Origin: Micromonospora trifolii
Lineage (GTDB): Bacteria; Actinomycetota; Actinomycetes; Mycobacteriales; Micromonosporaceae
NCBI RefSeq assembly: GCF_022229005.1
Contig: NZ_JAKKFD010000001.1
Location: 62,001-126,000 of the forward strand
Length of the DNA stretch: 64,000 nucleotides
Direction of reading: 5' to 3'
In this document: piece by piece, positions 28,301-35,050 of the stretch
How the letters are laid out: every line of letters begins with the position of its first letter
Numbering within the stretch: position 1 is the first letter of the stretch
Translations under genes and position numbers: made by a program
Notes under the pieces: generated by a model
What the model saw: the letters and a program-made list of their open reading frames with translations, nothing else
The model's database searches: none
Told to the model about the DNA's origin: nothing

Positions 28301-31300
28301 CTGACCGGCGGCGACGCGTCCCGGACCGAGCGGCACACCTACAACTCGTACGGGCAGGAGTCGACGACCACCAACGGCGTCAACCAGACCACTGCCTTCG
28401 AGTACGACAGGTACGGCCGGGTGGTGAAGGAGACCGGCCCGGACGGAGGGGTGACCACCAGCACCTACGACGTCGAGGGCAACCTCATCACCTCGACGGT
28501 CAAGGGCTACACGGGTGACCCGAACAACCCGTCGGCCCCCCGCGACCTGGTGACCACCACCCGGGCGTACGACCCGGCGGGCCGGCTGGCCAGCGAGACC
28601 GACGCGATGGGCTGGACCACCAGCTACACGTACACCGACAACGGTCTGGAGGCGAAGGTCAGCCGGACCGACGGCACCCGGACGTTCGTGGTGGAGGAGA
28701 ACCTCTACGACGCCGCCGGCAACGCGGTCAGCGAGATCACCAACAACGGCCACACCGTCACCGCCACGGAGTACGACGCGGCGGGCCGGACGACGGCCTC
28801 GATCGTCGACCCCAACGGCCTGAAGCGCCGCACCGCGTTGACCTACGACGCCGACGACAATGTCATCTCCACAGTGTCCTCCGGGCCGGACGGCACTGTC
28901 ACCAGCGTCTCCGACGCTCTCTACGACGGCGCCGGCCGTGCCATCGCCGAGACGGAGTACCCGTCGGCGGCACTGACCCCGGTCGCACGCTGGAAGCTCG
29001 ACGAGACCAGCGGTACCAAGGCCGCCGACTCCACCGGCAACAGCCCGGCCGCCGCGATCGGCAACGTCACCTGGTCCACCGACCGGGGCGGCTCGGCTGC
29101 TCTCGACGGCACGAGCGCCTACCTGAAGACCGGCCCGGTCGTGGACACCAAGCGCGCGTTCACGGTCTCCGCCTGGGTCAAGCTCAAGTCCGGCGGCCCG
29201 AATACCGACCAACTCGTCATCGCGGCGCCCGGCTCGAACGGCAGCTCCGCTCTGAAGTTGTACTACGCGCCGGCCCAGAGCCGCTGGTTCTTCGCGATGG
29301 CGGTGCGTAAGGCCGACGGCACCGTCACCTGGCTCGGGGGCGGCGGTCCGACCGGCTCCGCGGTCGTCGACGCGTGGACGCACCTGTCGCTCGTCATGGA
29401 CCCGGTGGGGAAGACGGGCAAGCTCTACGCCGATGGCAGCCTCCAGACCACGGTGGCCACCACCGAGGCCTTCAACAACACCGCGACCGGCTTCACCATC
29501 GGCGGTGCGGACGGCTTCGGCTGGTTCCCCGGCGGCATCGACGACGTACAGGTCTACCAGAAGGCCCTGACCGACGCGGAGGTCTCGCAGGTCAAGGCGG
29601 GAACCGCCCCGGCGGTCGACGCGCAGGTCATCCGTACCTCGCAGGTGCTGGACTCCGACGATCTGCCCACCTCGGTCACCGACCCGAATGGCAACACCAC
29701 CCACTACGGGTACGACGAGGAGGGCCGGGCGGTGAAGACCACCGCCCCCGCGGCGATGACCGAGCAGCCCGGTCAGGTTCCGGCTCTGGCCAACGCGGTG
29801 AGCCTGGTCGGGTTCAACACCTTCGACGAGCCGACCGACACCCGGGACGCGAACGGCAACTGGTCGGTGGTGGAGTACGACGCGGTCGGCCGGACGGTGT
29901 CGGAGAAGGCACCCGCGTACACCCCGCCCGGAACGGCGACGCCGATCGTGCCGGAGACCCGGCAGAGCTACGACGAGAGCGGCCAACTGGAGGCGGTCAC
30001 CGACCCGCTGGGCAAGGTGACCCGCTACGAGTACGACCAGCTCGGCCGGGTGTCGAAGGAGATCGCGCCGAACGACGGCGCCTCCACCTACACCTACGAC
30101 GACGCGGGCAACGTGTTGTCGTCGACCGACCCGACCGGTGCGGTGAGCGCCGCGACCTACGACTACCTGGGTCGCGCGCTCACCTCGACGGAGGTGGTGC
30201 GGCAGGAGGGCAAGAGCCACACCACCAACTACACGTACAACGCTCAGGGCTGGCCGTCGCAGGTCACCACGGCCGCCGGCGTGAACAGCTCGACGACGTA
30301 CAACGTGCTCGGTGACCCGCTGACGGTCACCGACGGCGCCAACAACGTGAGCCGCTACGAGTACGACTCCGAGGGTCGGACCACGAAGACGATCCGCCCG
30401 GACGGCTCGTACGCCTCGGTCACCTACGACATGGCGGATCGGGCCACCCGCACCGCCGAGTACAGCCCGACCGGAACGTTGCTGTCGGAGCAGTCGGCCC
30501 GCTACGACCGGGCCGGCAACATGGTGGCCAGCACCGACGCCCGCCGCACCACAGTGACCTACGAGTACGACGCGACGGGTGTGGTCACCAAGGAGACGCA
30601 GCCGATCTCCGCGTCGGACTCCATCGTCACCACGTTCGGCTACGACCTGGAGGGCAACCGCACGCGGTTCACCGACGGACGGGGCAACGCCTTCCACACC
30701 GGGTACAACTCGTGGGGGCTGCCGGAGGCGATGATCGAACCGGCAACCGCCGCGCACCCGGACCCGGCGGACCGGACCTTCACCCTGTCGTACGACAAGT
30801 CCGGTCGCCCGGCGAAGCAGACCATGCCGGGCGGGGTCGCGGTCACCAACGAGTACGACGATCTGGGTCAACTGGTCCGGCAGTCGGGCGCGGGGGCCGA
30901 GGTCGCCACGGAGGACCGGAGCTTCGGCTACGACGTCGCCGGCCGGATGACCTCACTGTCCGGATCGGGTGGCACGAATACCATCGCGTACGACGACCGG
31001 GGCCTGCCGAGGTCGGTGACCGGCCCGTCGGGGAACTCGACGTTCGGCTACGACCCGGACGGCCGGCTGGCCTCCCGGCAGGACGCGGCCGGCACGACCT
31101 CCTACACCTACGACGGCGCGGGTCGGCTCTCGACGCTGGCCAACTCGTCGGCCGGTGTGCAGATGGCCTACACCTACAACACGCTCTCCCAGGTTAAGAA
31201 GATCACGTACGGGTCGAACGGCAACACCCGCGACTTCACCTTCGACCCGCTGCGGCGGCTCACCGGCGACGAGTTGAAGTCGTCAGCGGGGGCGTCGCTC

Positions 31301-33985
31301 GCGAAGATCACGTACGGCTGGGACGAGAACAGCAACATCACCTCGAAGTCGACGACGGGCTTCGCCGGTTCGGCCGCGAACACCTACACCTACGACCTGG
31401 CGGACCGGCTGACGTCCTGGAACAACGGCGCCAGCACCACGGCGTACGCGTACGACAAGTCCGGCAACCGCGTGCAGAACGGCTCCAAGCTGTTCACCTA
31501 CGACCAGCGGAGCCGGCTGCTCACCGCCGACGGCGCGAGCTACACCTACACGGCCCGGGGCACCCTGGCCAACGCCGGCGGCAACATCACCCGCACCGAC
31601 GCCTTCGGACAGGTGGTGTCGCAGCAGTCGACCGCCGGCACACAGACCTACACGTACGACGGTCTGGGTCGGGCGATCCGCCCCGGCCACTCGTACACCG
31701 GTCTGGGTAACGACCTGGCGGCCGACTCCAGCGCGAGCTACGTGCGGGGGCCGTCCGGCGAGGTGGTCGGGACCACCGGCGGCGGTAACCAGCGGATGGT
31801 CTGGACGGACCTGCACTCCGACGTGGTCGGGCAGTTCACCCCGACCGGGACGGCGCTGACCGGCTCGGTGACCTACGACCCGCTGGGCAAGGCGCTCAAC
31901 ACCAGCGGCCTGCTCGGCCAGCTCGGCTACCAGTCGGAGTGGACCGACGCGCTGACCAACCGGGTGAACATGCACGCCCGCTGGTACAACACGGACACCG
32001 GCCAGTTCGACACCCGGGACACGGCGAGCAACAGCCCGTTGCCGGACTCGATCAACGCCAACCGCTACCAGTACGGCGACGCGAACCCGATGACCGTCAC
32101 CGACCCGAGTGGACACTTCGGCCTGGGCAGCCTGAAGAGGTCCTTCTCCCGCGCGGTCAGCTCGGTCACCTCGAGTGTCCGCTCGTACGCGTCGTCCGCC
32201 TACTCGTACGCCTCGTCGGCCTACTCGTACGCCTCGTCGGCCTACTCGTACGCGTCGTCGGCCTACAGCGCCGCGAAGTCGACTGTGAAGAAGACCGCCT
32301 CGCGGGCCAAGGCGGCGGTGAAGAAGAAGTATCACCAGGCCAAAAAGAAGTACAACCAGGTCAAGAAGCAGGTCAAGAAGAAGTACAACCAGGCCAAACG
32401 GGCGGTCAAGAAGAAGTACAACCAGGCCAAGAAATACGTCGCCAAGAAGGTGGCGGCGGTCAAGAAACGCGCCAAACAGGCCGCGGCGAAACTGAAGCAG
32501 GCCGGTAAGAAGATCGCGGCCAAGGCACATCGGGTGGTCAAGAAGGCCACCACCGCCGTACGAGACGCCGCGAACGCGACGACCAAGTGGGTCAAGGAAC
32601 ACAAGGACGTCCTGCTGGAGGTCGCCGCGATCGGCGGCGCGATCCTCGCGGGTATCGCCTGTACGGCGGTGACCGCCGGTGTCGGTGCGATTGCCTGCAT
32701 GGCCGGCGCCGGGGCGCTGATCAGCCTGGCCAAGGACGCCGCGCAGGGCGACATCCACAGCATCGGCGACGCGCTGGGCTCCCTGGGTACCGGCGCGGTC
32801 ACCGGACTGATCGGCGGTGCGGGCGGCGCCATCGCGGCGCGGGTCGGTGCGGCAGTGGCAAAGAAGGTCGGCACCGGCCTGGTCGGCCGGTTGGCGACCG
32901 AGGCCGCCGAGAACGGCATCGAGGACGCGGTCGGGCAGCTGGCCACGTCGGGCACCTACAACCCGCGGGCTGCCGCGGAGAACATGGTGCCGGGGCTCGG
33001 TGGGTTGAGCCGCAAGGGCGGCGGGGGCGCGCGTTCCGGTGTTGGTATTTCGGTCGGTGGCGGGGGCGGAGGGTGCCCGAGATCCGGCGGTCGCCGGCAC
33101 AGCTTCGATCCGAAGACGCAGGTCCTGATGGCGGACGGCACGAGCCGTCCGATCGAGGACGTCAACGTCGGCGACAAGGTCATGGCCACCGACCCGCTGG
33201 CCGGTAAGTCGGAGCCGAAGCAGGTCACCCAACTGCACCGGAACGTCGACAAGGACTTGACCGACCTCACCGTCCGTGACCAGGACGGCAAGGTGACGAA
33301 GGTCGAGACGACCTGGCACCACCCGTTCTGGAACGACTCAGAGCGGAAGTGGGACGACGCCAAGGATCTGAAGCCGGGCACCAAGCTGCTGGTCAAGGAC
33401 AAGAGAGCGGTCACCGTCGTCTCGGTGCTCAACAAGCTTGGCGCCGAGGACATGCGCGATCTCACCGTCGCCGACATCCACACGTACTACGTGGTCGCCG
33501 GTGACGACCCGGTCCTCGTCCACAACTGCGGCGGCGGCGAGGACGGCCATGGCGATGCGTGCCAATGTGCCAGCGGCGGGCGGGCGATCGGGCCGAATGG
33601 TCGGTTCCTGCCGAACGCCAACGCTCCTGTCCCGGGGGCGGTGGATGCCAACGGCATGGTGCGCGGAACGAACGAGCCCGGTTTCACGACGAGCAGGGGC
33701 GGTTGGCGGGCAGATACCACGAACGCCGCCTGGACGGACGGAACGCCGGGACCTAAGGGTGGCGTGATGTGTCCTCGCCAGGGGCCAAAGTGCGCGGGCG
33801 AGGTGTTCCGCAATCCGACGGCAGGCCAGCCGGCCGGGGACATGGGCCATTGGCCGGAAGCGCATACAAACCGCTCCTATCCCGCCGACATATCCCGCGA
33901 GGATTTCCTGGACGAATATCAGAAGGACGTGCGAATAGAATGCATACCTTGCAACCGAGGTGCCGGTAACCGGCAGGACGGGTAA
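22358..33985 (+). CDS. Giant secreted RHS polymorphic toxin with Hint and HNH/GH-E-like nuclease tip
   Basis: 3875-aa protein, the largest gene here. ATG 22358 follows GGGGGAGGGG. Order of parts: signal/membrane segment (about 10-30); DNRLRE-like wall-protein domain (about 370-550); RHS N-terminal shell start (SLAITRSYNSLDARRNNAFG, about 692); LamG-like domains 1 and 2 (about 908-1134, 1203-1414); FG-GAP/VCBS repeats (about 1548-1804); YD repeats (1825-2208); LamG-like 3 (2208-2421); YD repeats (2428-3111); RHS core with RYQYGDANPMTVTDPSG (about 3131-3255). Then a Ser/Tyr/Ala repeat, a Lys-rich helical stretch, hydrophobic Gly-rich helices (about 3417-3463) and a pretoxin Hint autoprotease (about 3582-3725) ending DPVLVHNC. 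The last 150 residues are the toxin: CPRQGPKC, DMGHWPEA, ISREDFLDEY and ECIPCNRG, an HNH/Endo VII (GH-E-like) nuclease. An immunity gene follows. Confidence 0.92.
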   Translation: MRRSVTTGARRAAFVVAVVFGLTVAIPADVVRPGGEFPLTWLTWFAQRPAWSATAAFVGLPVQQRGKPVTVDPHVPASATDAGTGAGRAPQPAPGTLAAYQPHQLATTPEVTDVAEPGFDARTSTRDARKSSARSDIFANADGSLTKRTYNRPVNYRAADGSWQKIDSNLTRRSDGRLHVTANRLGVSVTDGTPGATGRAAASAAAGDLAQLTLPGGESVGYRLEGGTVNAPEVTGPTARYRDVLPHTDLELTTFDAGIKETLVLRSPEAASSWVFPLRLTGLTPRLTTAGSVELLNADGKAVAWFPHGSMQDSKVDPRSGAPAESDAVTFEIVTVDGAPALKVVADPAWLRDPARQYPVRVDPTTTTGTTGDVYVDSDSETTDQNGDNLPVGTYDGGGVKARSFIHFDEFTSDGLAGKRFSAAKLRLYHTWSFNCTSHKAFDVHRVTQAWTVAGLTAGAHPGPTISPSIGSLTITDNYPACTNNPPNRSTGKWVTVPLAVDTFNDWSTGGLNEGLALTASETDSTAWKRFTAANYSDGSYKPYLELTYTNNVAPQVNVRYPTNNAVVQTLTPELHSRAVDPDKWPNKGFTYNYVVADAGTGAVVANSGWVATASWTLPAGKLTWNKSYLYTVQVNDKAGSSAVYPAYAFTTSVPQPLLTGSLTQNSGKGYDPGIGNYTTSATDASVATVGPSLAITRSYNSLDARRNNAFGAGWSSMLDTRATQVRDVAGQVQSVLITYPTGQDVALGRNADGTFTPASGRFSILKENKDVSGAVTGYTLTDKDASLYVFAQSAGNGVFKITSVTDANGRTMTFTYDASSNVTKVTSASGRSLHVTWSTPAGSTYAHPATVSTDPAVPGDASTSTTWQYTYGTNDQLAKVCPPTSATACTTYQHDTTSQYANATLNAGPYSYWRLTEAAGATTAASSVLGNAGVDNARYNNVALGQAAALPGSTATTAGFNGTTSHVQLPGNLVSDGQYQSVSMWFKTTTPNGVLFSYQADAITKGTTAANYTPSIYIGNDGKLRGSFWNGFPSPINTNVTVTDGAWHHVVLAGAGDTQKIYLDGVDRGTLDGTVAQVPGGSANVLVGAGFVGGGWPSHVNSGVTPARATYFTGSIAEVSFFNQALTGTTVTALHDSGRTAHPVLTKVVRPSGGVTAQVGYDKGSGRVSAVTDENGGVWSMGTPTVSGSSDVYAASVLGGKPADYWRLGDVEATDAANEVQGGVATYSSATLGVAGPFSDSRAASFNGTSSYLQLPPEDAPTTGPNSVEMWFKMPAGNTAGGVLYGYQASPVTDPAVAGMWTPALYVGTDGKLRGGFWTGSATRVITSGGVVNDDKWHHLVLSAANATQSLYLDGAAVGKLDNALAAADGQNVYVGAGKWAGAWPGRGARDVGYFPGSIAEVAFYRSQLSADQVGAHFQASKQTAPVAVTMVNGVASAIPMPVSTVSVTGPTGEKVSYSYDLVNGNRMVAQTDGLGNTTKFGYDVGGYGNLTYDPRGVWSQELQDARGNTKQVITCQDQSASKCSSVYYTYYANSAEPLNWAAATLPTMFEDFSGDGAPDVVYRAADNTIQMVQGNGAGGWLTSLPTPTGASLAAANMAVAAKDFSGDGKPDLLWRNASDGNLYMLNGNGAGGWVSSTPVKIGPVVSAADLMVYSKDFSGDGKPDIIYRNSTDKNLYLLKGNGSGGWLSATPTLIGPNVSAANLLVSPGDFDGDGKADVIYRSSADNNLYMLRGNGSGGWLSATATRIVTGWSSAKALLSAGDFDGDKLADLLYLKSTDNDMYLVSGNGTGGWATGSSIKIGGTPDPRNDVILTMRDGRSSSATDNRYLTSYGYDGKGNQTSITDPLGRITRTTFTDGTTVAAKDGGFAPAGLPAAVTTPGGQTQTITYYASGDVAEMVEPGGTVTRYTYDGLGRLLTETELTTSYPAGLTTSHQYDRLGREIAETEPGVTNRVTGAIHTARTTTVHDDDGNITEVTVSDLTGGDASRTERHTYNSYGQESTTTNGVNQTTAFEYDRYGRVVKETGPDGGVTTSTYDVEGNLITSTVKGYTGDPNNPSAPRDLVTTTRAYDPAGRLASETDAMGWTTSYTYTDNGLEAKVSRTDGTRTFVVEENLYDAAGNAVSEITNNGHTVTATEYDAAGRTTASIVDPNGLKRRTALTYDADDNVISTVSSGPDGTVTSVSDALYDGAGRAIAETEYPSAALTPVARWKLDETSGTKAADSTGNSPAAAIGNVTWSTDRGGSAALDGTSAYLKTGPVVDTKRAFTVSAWVKLKSGGPNTDQLVIAAPGSNGSSALKLYYAPAQSRWFFAMAVRKADGTVTWLGGGGPTGSAVVDAWTHLSLVMDPVGKTGKLYADGSLQTTVATTEAFNNTATGFTIGGADGFGWFPGGIDDVQVYQKALTDAEVSQVKAGTAPAVDAQVIRTSQVLDSDDLPTSVTDPNGNTTHYGYDEEGRAVKTTAPAAMTEQPGQVPALANAVSLVGFNTFDEPTDTRDANGNWSVVEYDAVGRTVSEKAPAYTPPGTATPIVPETRQSYDESGQLEAVTDPLGKVTRYEYDQLGRVSKEIAPNDGASTYTYDDAGNVLSSTDPTGAVSAATYDYLGRALTSTEVVRQEGKSHTTNYTYNAQGWPSQVTTAAGVNSSTTYNVLGDPLTVTDGANNVSRYEYDSEGRTTKTIRPDGSYASVTYDMADRATRTAEYSPTGTLLSEQSARYDRAGNMVASTDARRTTVTYEYDATGVVTKETQPISASDSIVTTFGYDLEGNRTRFTDGRGNAFHTGYNSWGLPEAMIEPATAAHPDPADRTFTLSYDKSGRPAKQTMPGGVAVTNEYDDLGQLVRQSGAGAEVATEDRSFGYDVAGRMTSLSGSGGTNTIAYDDRGLPRSVTGPSGNSTFGYDPDGRLASRQDAAGTTSYTYDGAGRLSTLANSSAGVQMAYTYNTLSQVKKITYGSNGNTRDFTFDPLRRLTGDELKSSAGASLAKITYGWDENSNITSKSTTGFAGSAANTYTYDLADRLTSWNNGASTTAYAYDKSGNRVQNGSKLFTYDQRSRLLTADGASYTYTARGTLANAGGNITRTDAFGQVVSQQSTAGTQTYTYDGLGRAIRPGHSYTGLGNDLAADSSASYVRGPSGEVVGTTGGGNQRMVWTDLHSDVVGQFTPTGTALTGSVTYDPLGKALNTSGLLGQLGYQSEWTDALTNRVNMHARWYNTDTGQFDTRDTASNSPLPDSINANRYQYGDANPMTVTDPSGHFGLGSLKRSFSRAVSSVTSSVRSYASSAYSYASSAYSYASSAYSYASSAYSAAKSTVKKTASRAKAAVKKKYHQAKKKYNQVKKQVKKKYNQAKRAVKKKYNQAKKYVAKKVAAVKKRAKQAAAKLKQAGKKIAAKAHRVVKKATTAVRDAANATTKWVKEHKDVLLEVAAIGGAILAGIACTAVTAGVGAIACMAGAGALISLAKDAAQGDIHSIGDALGSLGTGAVTGLIGGAGGAIAARVGAAVAKKVGTGLVGRLATEAAENGIEDAVGQLATSGTYNPRAAAENMVPGLGGLSRKGGGGARSGVGISVGGGGGGCPRSGGRRHSFDPKTQVLMADGTSRPIEDVNVGDKVMATDPLAGKSEPKQVTQLHRNVDKDLTDLTVRDQDGKVTKVETTWHHPFWNDSERKWDDAKDLKPGTKLLVKDKRAVTVVSVLNKLGAEDMRDLTVADIHTYYVVAGDDPVLVHNCGGGEDGHGDACQCASGGRAIGPNGRFLPNANAPVPGAVDANGMVRGTNEPGFTTSRGGWRADTTNAAWTDGTPGPKGGVMCPRQGPKCAGEVFRNPTAGQPAGDMGHWPEAHTNRSYPADISREDFLDEYQKDVRIECIPCNRGAGNRQDG
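32183..32266 (+). repeat. Four tandem 21-bp repeats in the RHS gene
   Basis: Units of the form TCGTACGCCTCGTCGGCCTAC, tandem at 32183, 32204, 32225 and 32246, nearly identical. They encode the heptad SYASSAY. The repeat links the RHS core to the Lys-rich helical stretch. Near-identity at the DNA level points to recent slippage or recombination. Confidence 0.85.
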
Positions 33986-33994
33986 GGTGCCGGG

Positions 33995-34567
33995 GTGCCT
34001 CTACTGATCGATCATCTCGAGCGACGCCTGGGACAGCTGACCAGTGGCTGGAAGGGGGCCCCACGAGAAGGGCTGCCAGCCGTCAACGTGGCGTGCTTCA
34101 CCGGCGGTGTCTTCAGCGAGACCACCGGCTACGCCACCGTGGGGCTCAGTCGTGTGCCCCTGCACCACCCTGGCCACGACAGGCACCTCTTTTTGGAGTT
34201 CATCGCCGCCGAGCACGGTCCTGACGACGTTGCACTCAGCATGCTCCCCCGCGTGCTGGAATTCGTTGTGTCGATGTGTCTTGACACCCGCGAGGCCGTG
34301 GTCCGGGGCGACGTCATTCCTTTGCCGGAAGACGTGGTCCGAGGCTCCCGTTTTACCTTCCTGTATGCGGCGCTGCCCGTCTACTACGACGCGGACTTCA
34401 AGTCTCTCGTTGTTGAGAACGGTGATCCGGTGGCTATCGCATGGCTGATTCCCGTGACATCCGGCGAAGCGCAACTCGTGGCCGAACGCGGTTGGAGCGA
34501 GTTTGAGCAGGAATTACTCAAGCATGACCCCGATCTCATGGACATGAACAGGGAAGTCATCGCCTAG
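33995..34567 (+). CDS. SUFU-family immunity protein for the RHS toxin
   Basis: 190-aa cytoplasmic protein starting (GTG) VPLLIDHLERRLGQL, 9 nt after the RHS stop codon. The sequence follows the suppressor-of-fused (SUFU) fold used widely as polymorphic-toxin immunity: ACFTGGVFSETTGYATVGLS near the front, HDRHLFLEFIAA, a central helix (VLEFVVSMCLDTREAV), then RGDVIPLPEDVV and a conserved end, VAIAWLIPVTSGEAQLVAERGWSEFE. SUFU proteins commonly follow HNH-type toxins. It is expected to bind and block the nuclease tip, protecting the producer and siblings. Base composition is lower in GC than the RHS body, consistent with transfer as a tip-plus-immunity cassette. The ribosome site is weak and coupling to RHS translation is likely. 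Confidence 0.88.
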   Translation: MPLLIDHLERRLGQLTSGWKGAPREGLPAVNVACFTGGVFSETTGYATVGLSRVPLHHPGHDRHLFLEFIAAEHGPDDVALSMLPRVLEFVVSMCLDTREAVVRGDVIPLPEDVVRGSRFTFLYAALPVYYDADFKSLVVENGDPVAIAWLIPVTSGEAQLVAERGWSEFEQELLKHDPDLMDMNREVIA

Positions 34568-34603
34568 TGATGCGTGATGCCGACGGCGTTGGATAGGCGG
34601 CAC

Positions 34604-35018
34604 CGCGTTCTCTGCGGGTTGCCTGATGGACACGAGTTCAGCGGAGAGGGCTGGTGAGGGAGGGCTGTGCCGGGCCAGCGACTACTCAGATTCCCAGCTT
34701 GTGGTGGCGTACGTTGTCGGCTACTACGCCCTGGCTGCCGGTAGCGTCGCCCCCGCTGATGCCTCGCCTCGCCTGCAGCAGGGGGCCGGCCGCTACCACC
34801 AACCGGTGGTGATCCTGACTCAGCTCGGGGTCGACCGCAGCGCCCAGGGTGTCGGGCTGGGTCGAGCCCTGGTGGTCGACGCACTGCGGCGGATAGCTGC
34901 CGCCTCCGAGGTCATCGGCGTACGCGCGGTGCTCATTCACTGCGAGACGGAAGCCGCCCGCGACTTCTACCAGCGGCTGACCCTCCAGATCCGCAAGGTC
35001 GGCGGAACGGGTCAGTAG
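34604..35018 (+). pseudogene. Decayed GNAT acetyltransferase gene (TacT/AtaT-like toxin family)
   Basis: The middle of a GNAT fold is intact in one frame (34626-35018): VVGYYALAAGSV, LTQLGVDRSAQGVGLGRALVVDALRRI (acetyl-CoA-binding signature QGVGLG) and TEAARDFYQRL. In these toxins the N terminus has a 'PDH.LSGF.CG' motif. That motif remains as LPDGHEFSGEGW, in a different frame (34619-34654), followed by a stop and a shortened gap to VVGYY. At the 3' end the usual segment after FYQR is missing, leaving LQIRKVGG, which resembles the family's terminal MKDLRK. So there are at least one frameshift and two deletions. No DUF1778/RHH antitoxin gene is present upstream. A shortened product from ATG 34626 is conceivable but unlikely to be active. 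Confidence 0.65.
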
Positions 35019-35050
35019 GAACCGACAGGCAGTGGGCGACAATCCATGGC

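Noticed and set aside
26579-30871. 1430-codon minus-strand open frame inside the RHS gene
   Set aside because: It is a shadow of the YD-repeat DNA; the RHS frame gives clear domains and the reverse frame none.
32183-32266. CRISPR-like array of short repeats
   Set aside because: Units are contiguous 21-mers without spacers and are in frame with the RHS protein.
33110-33535. Intein inserted in the RHS protein
   Set aside because: The Hint fold here lacks an extein continuing the interrupted domain and a homing endonuclease; ending VHNC directly before a toxin domain is the pretoxin-Hint arrangement.
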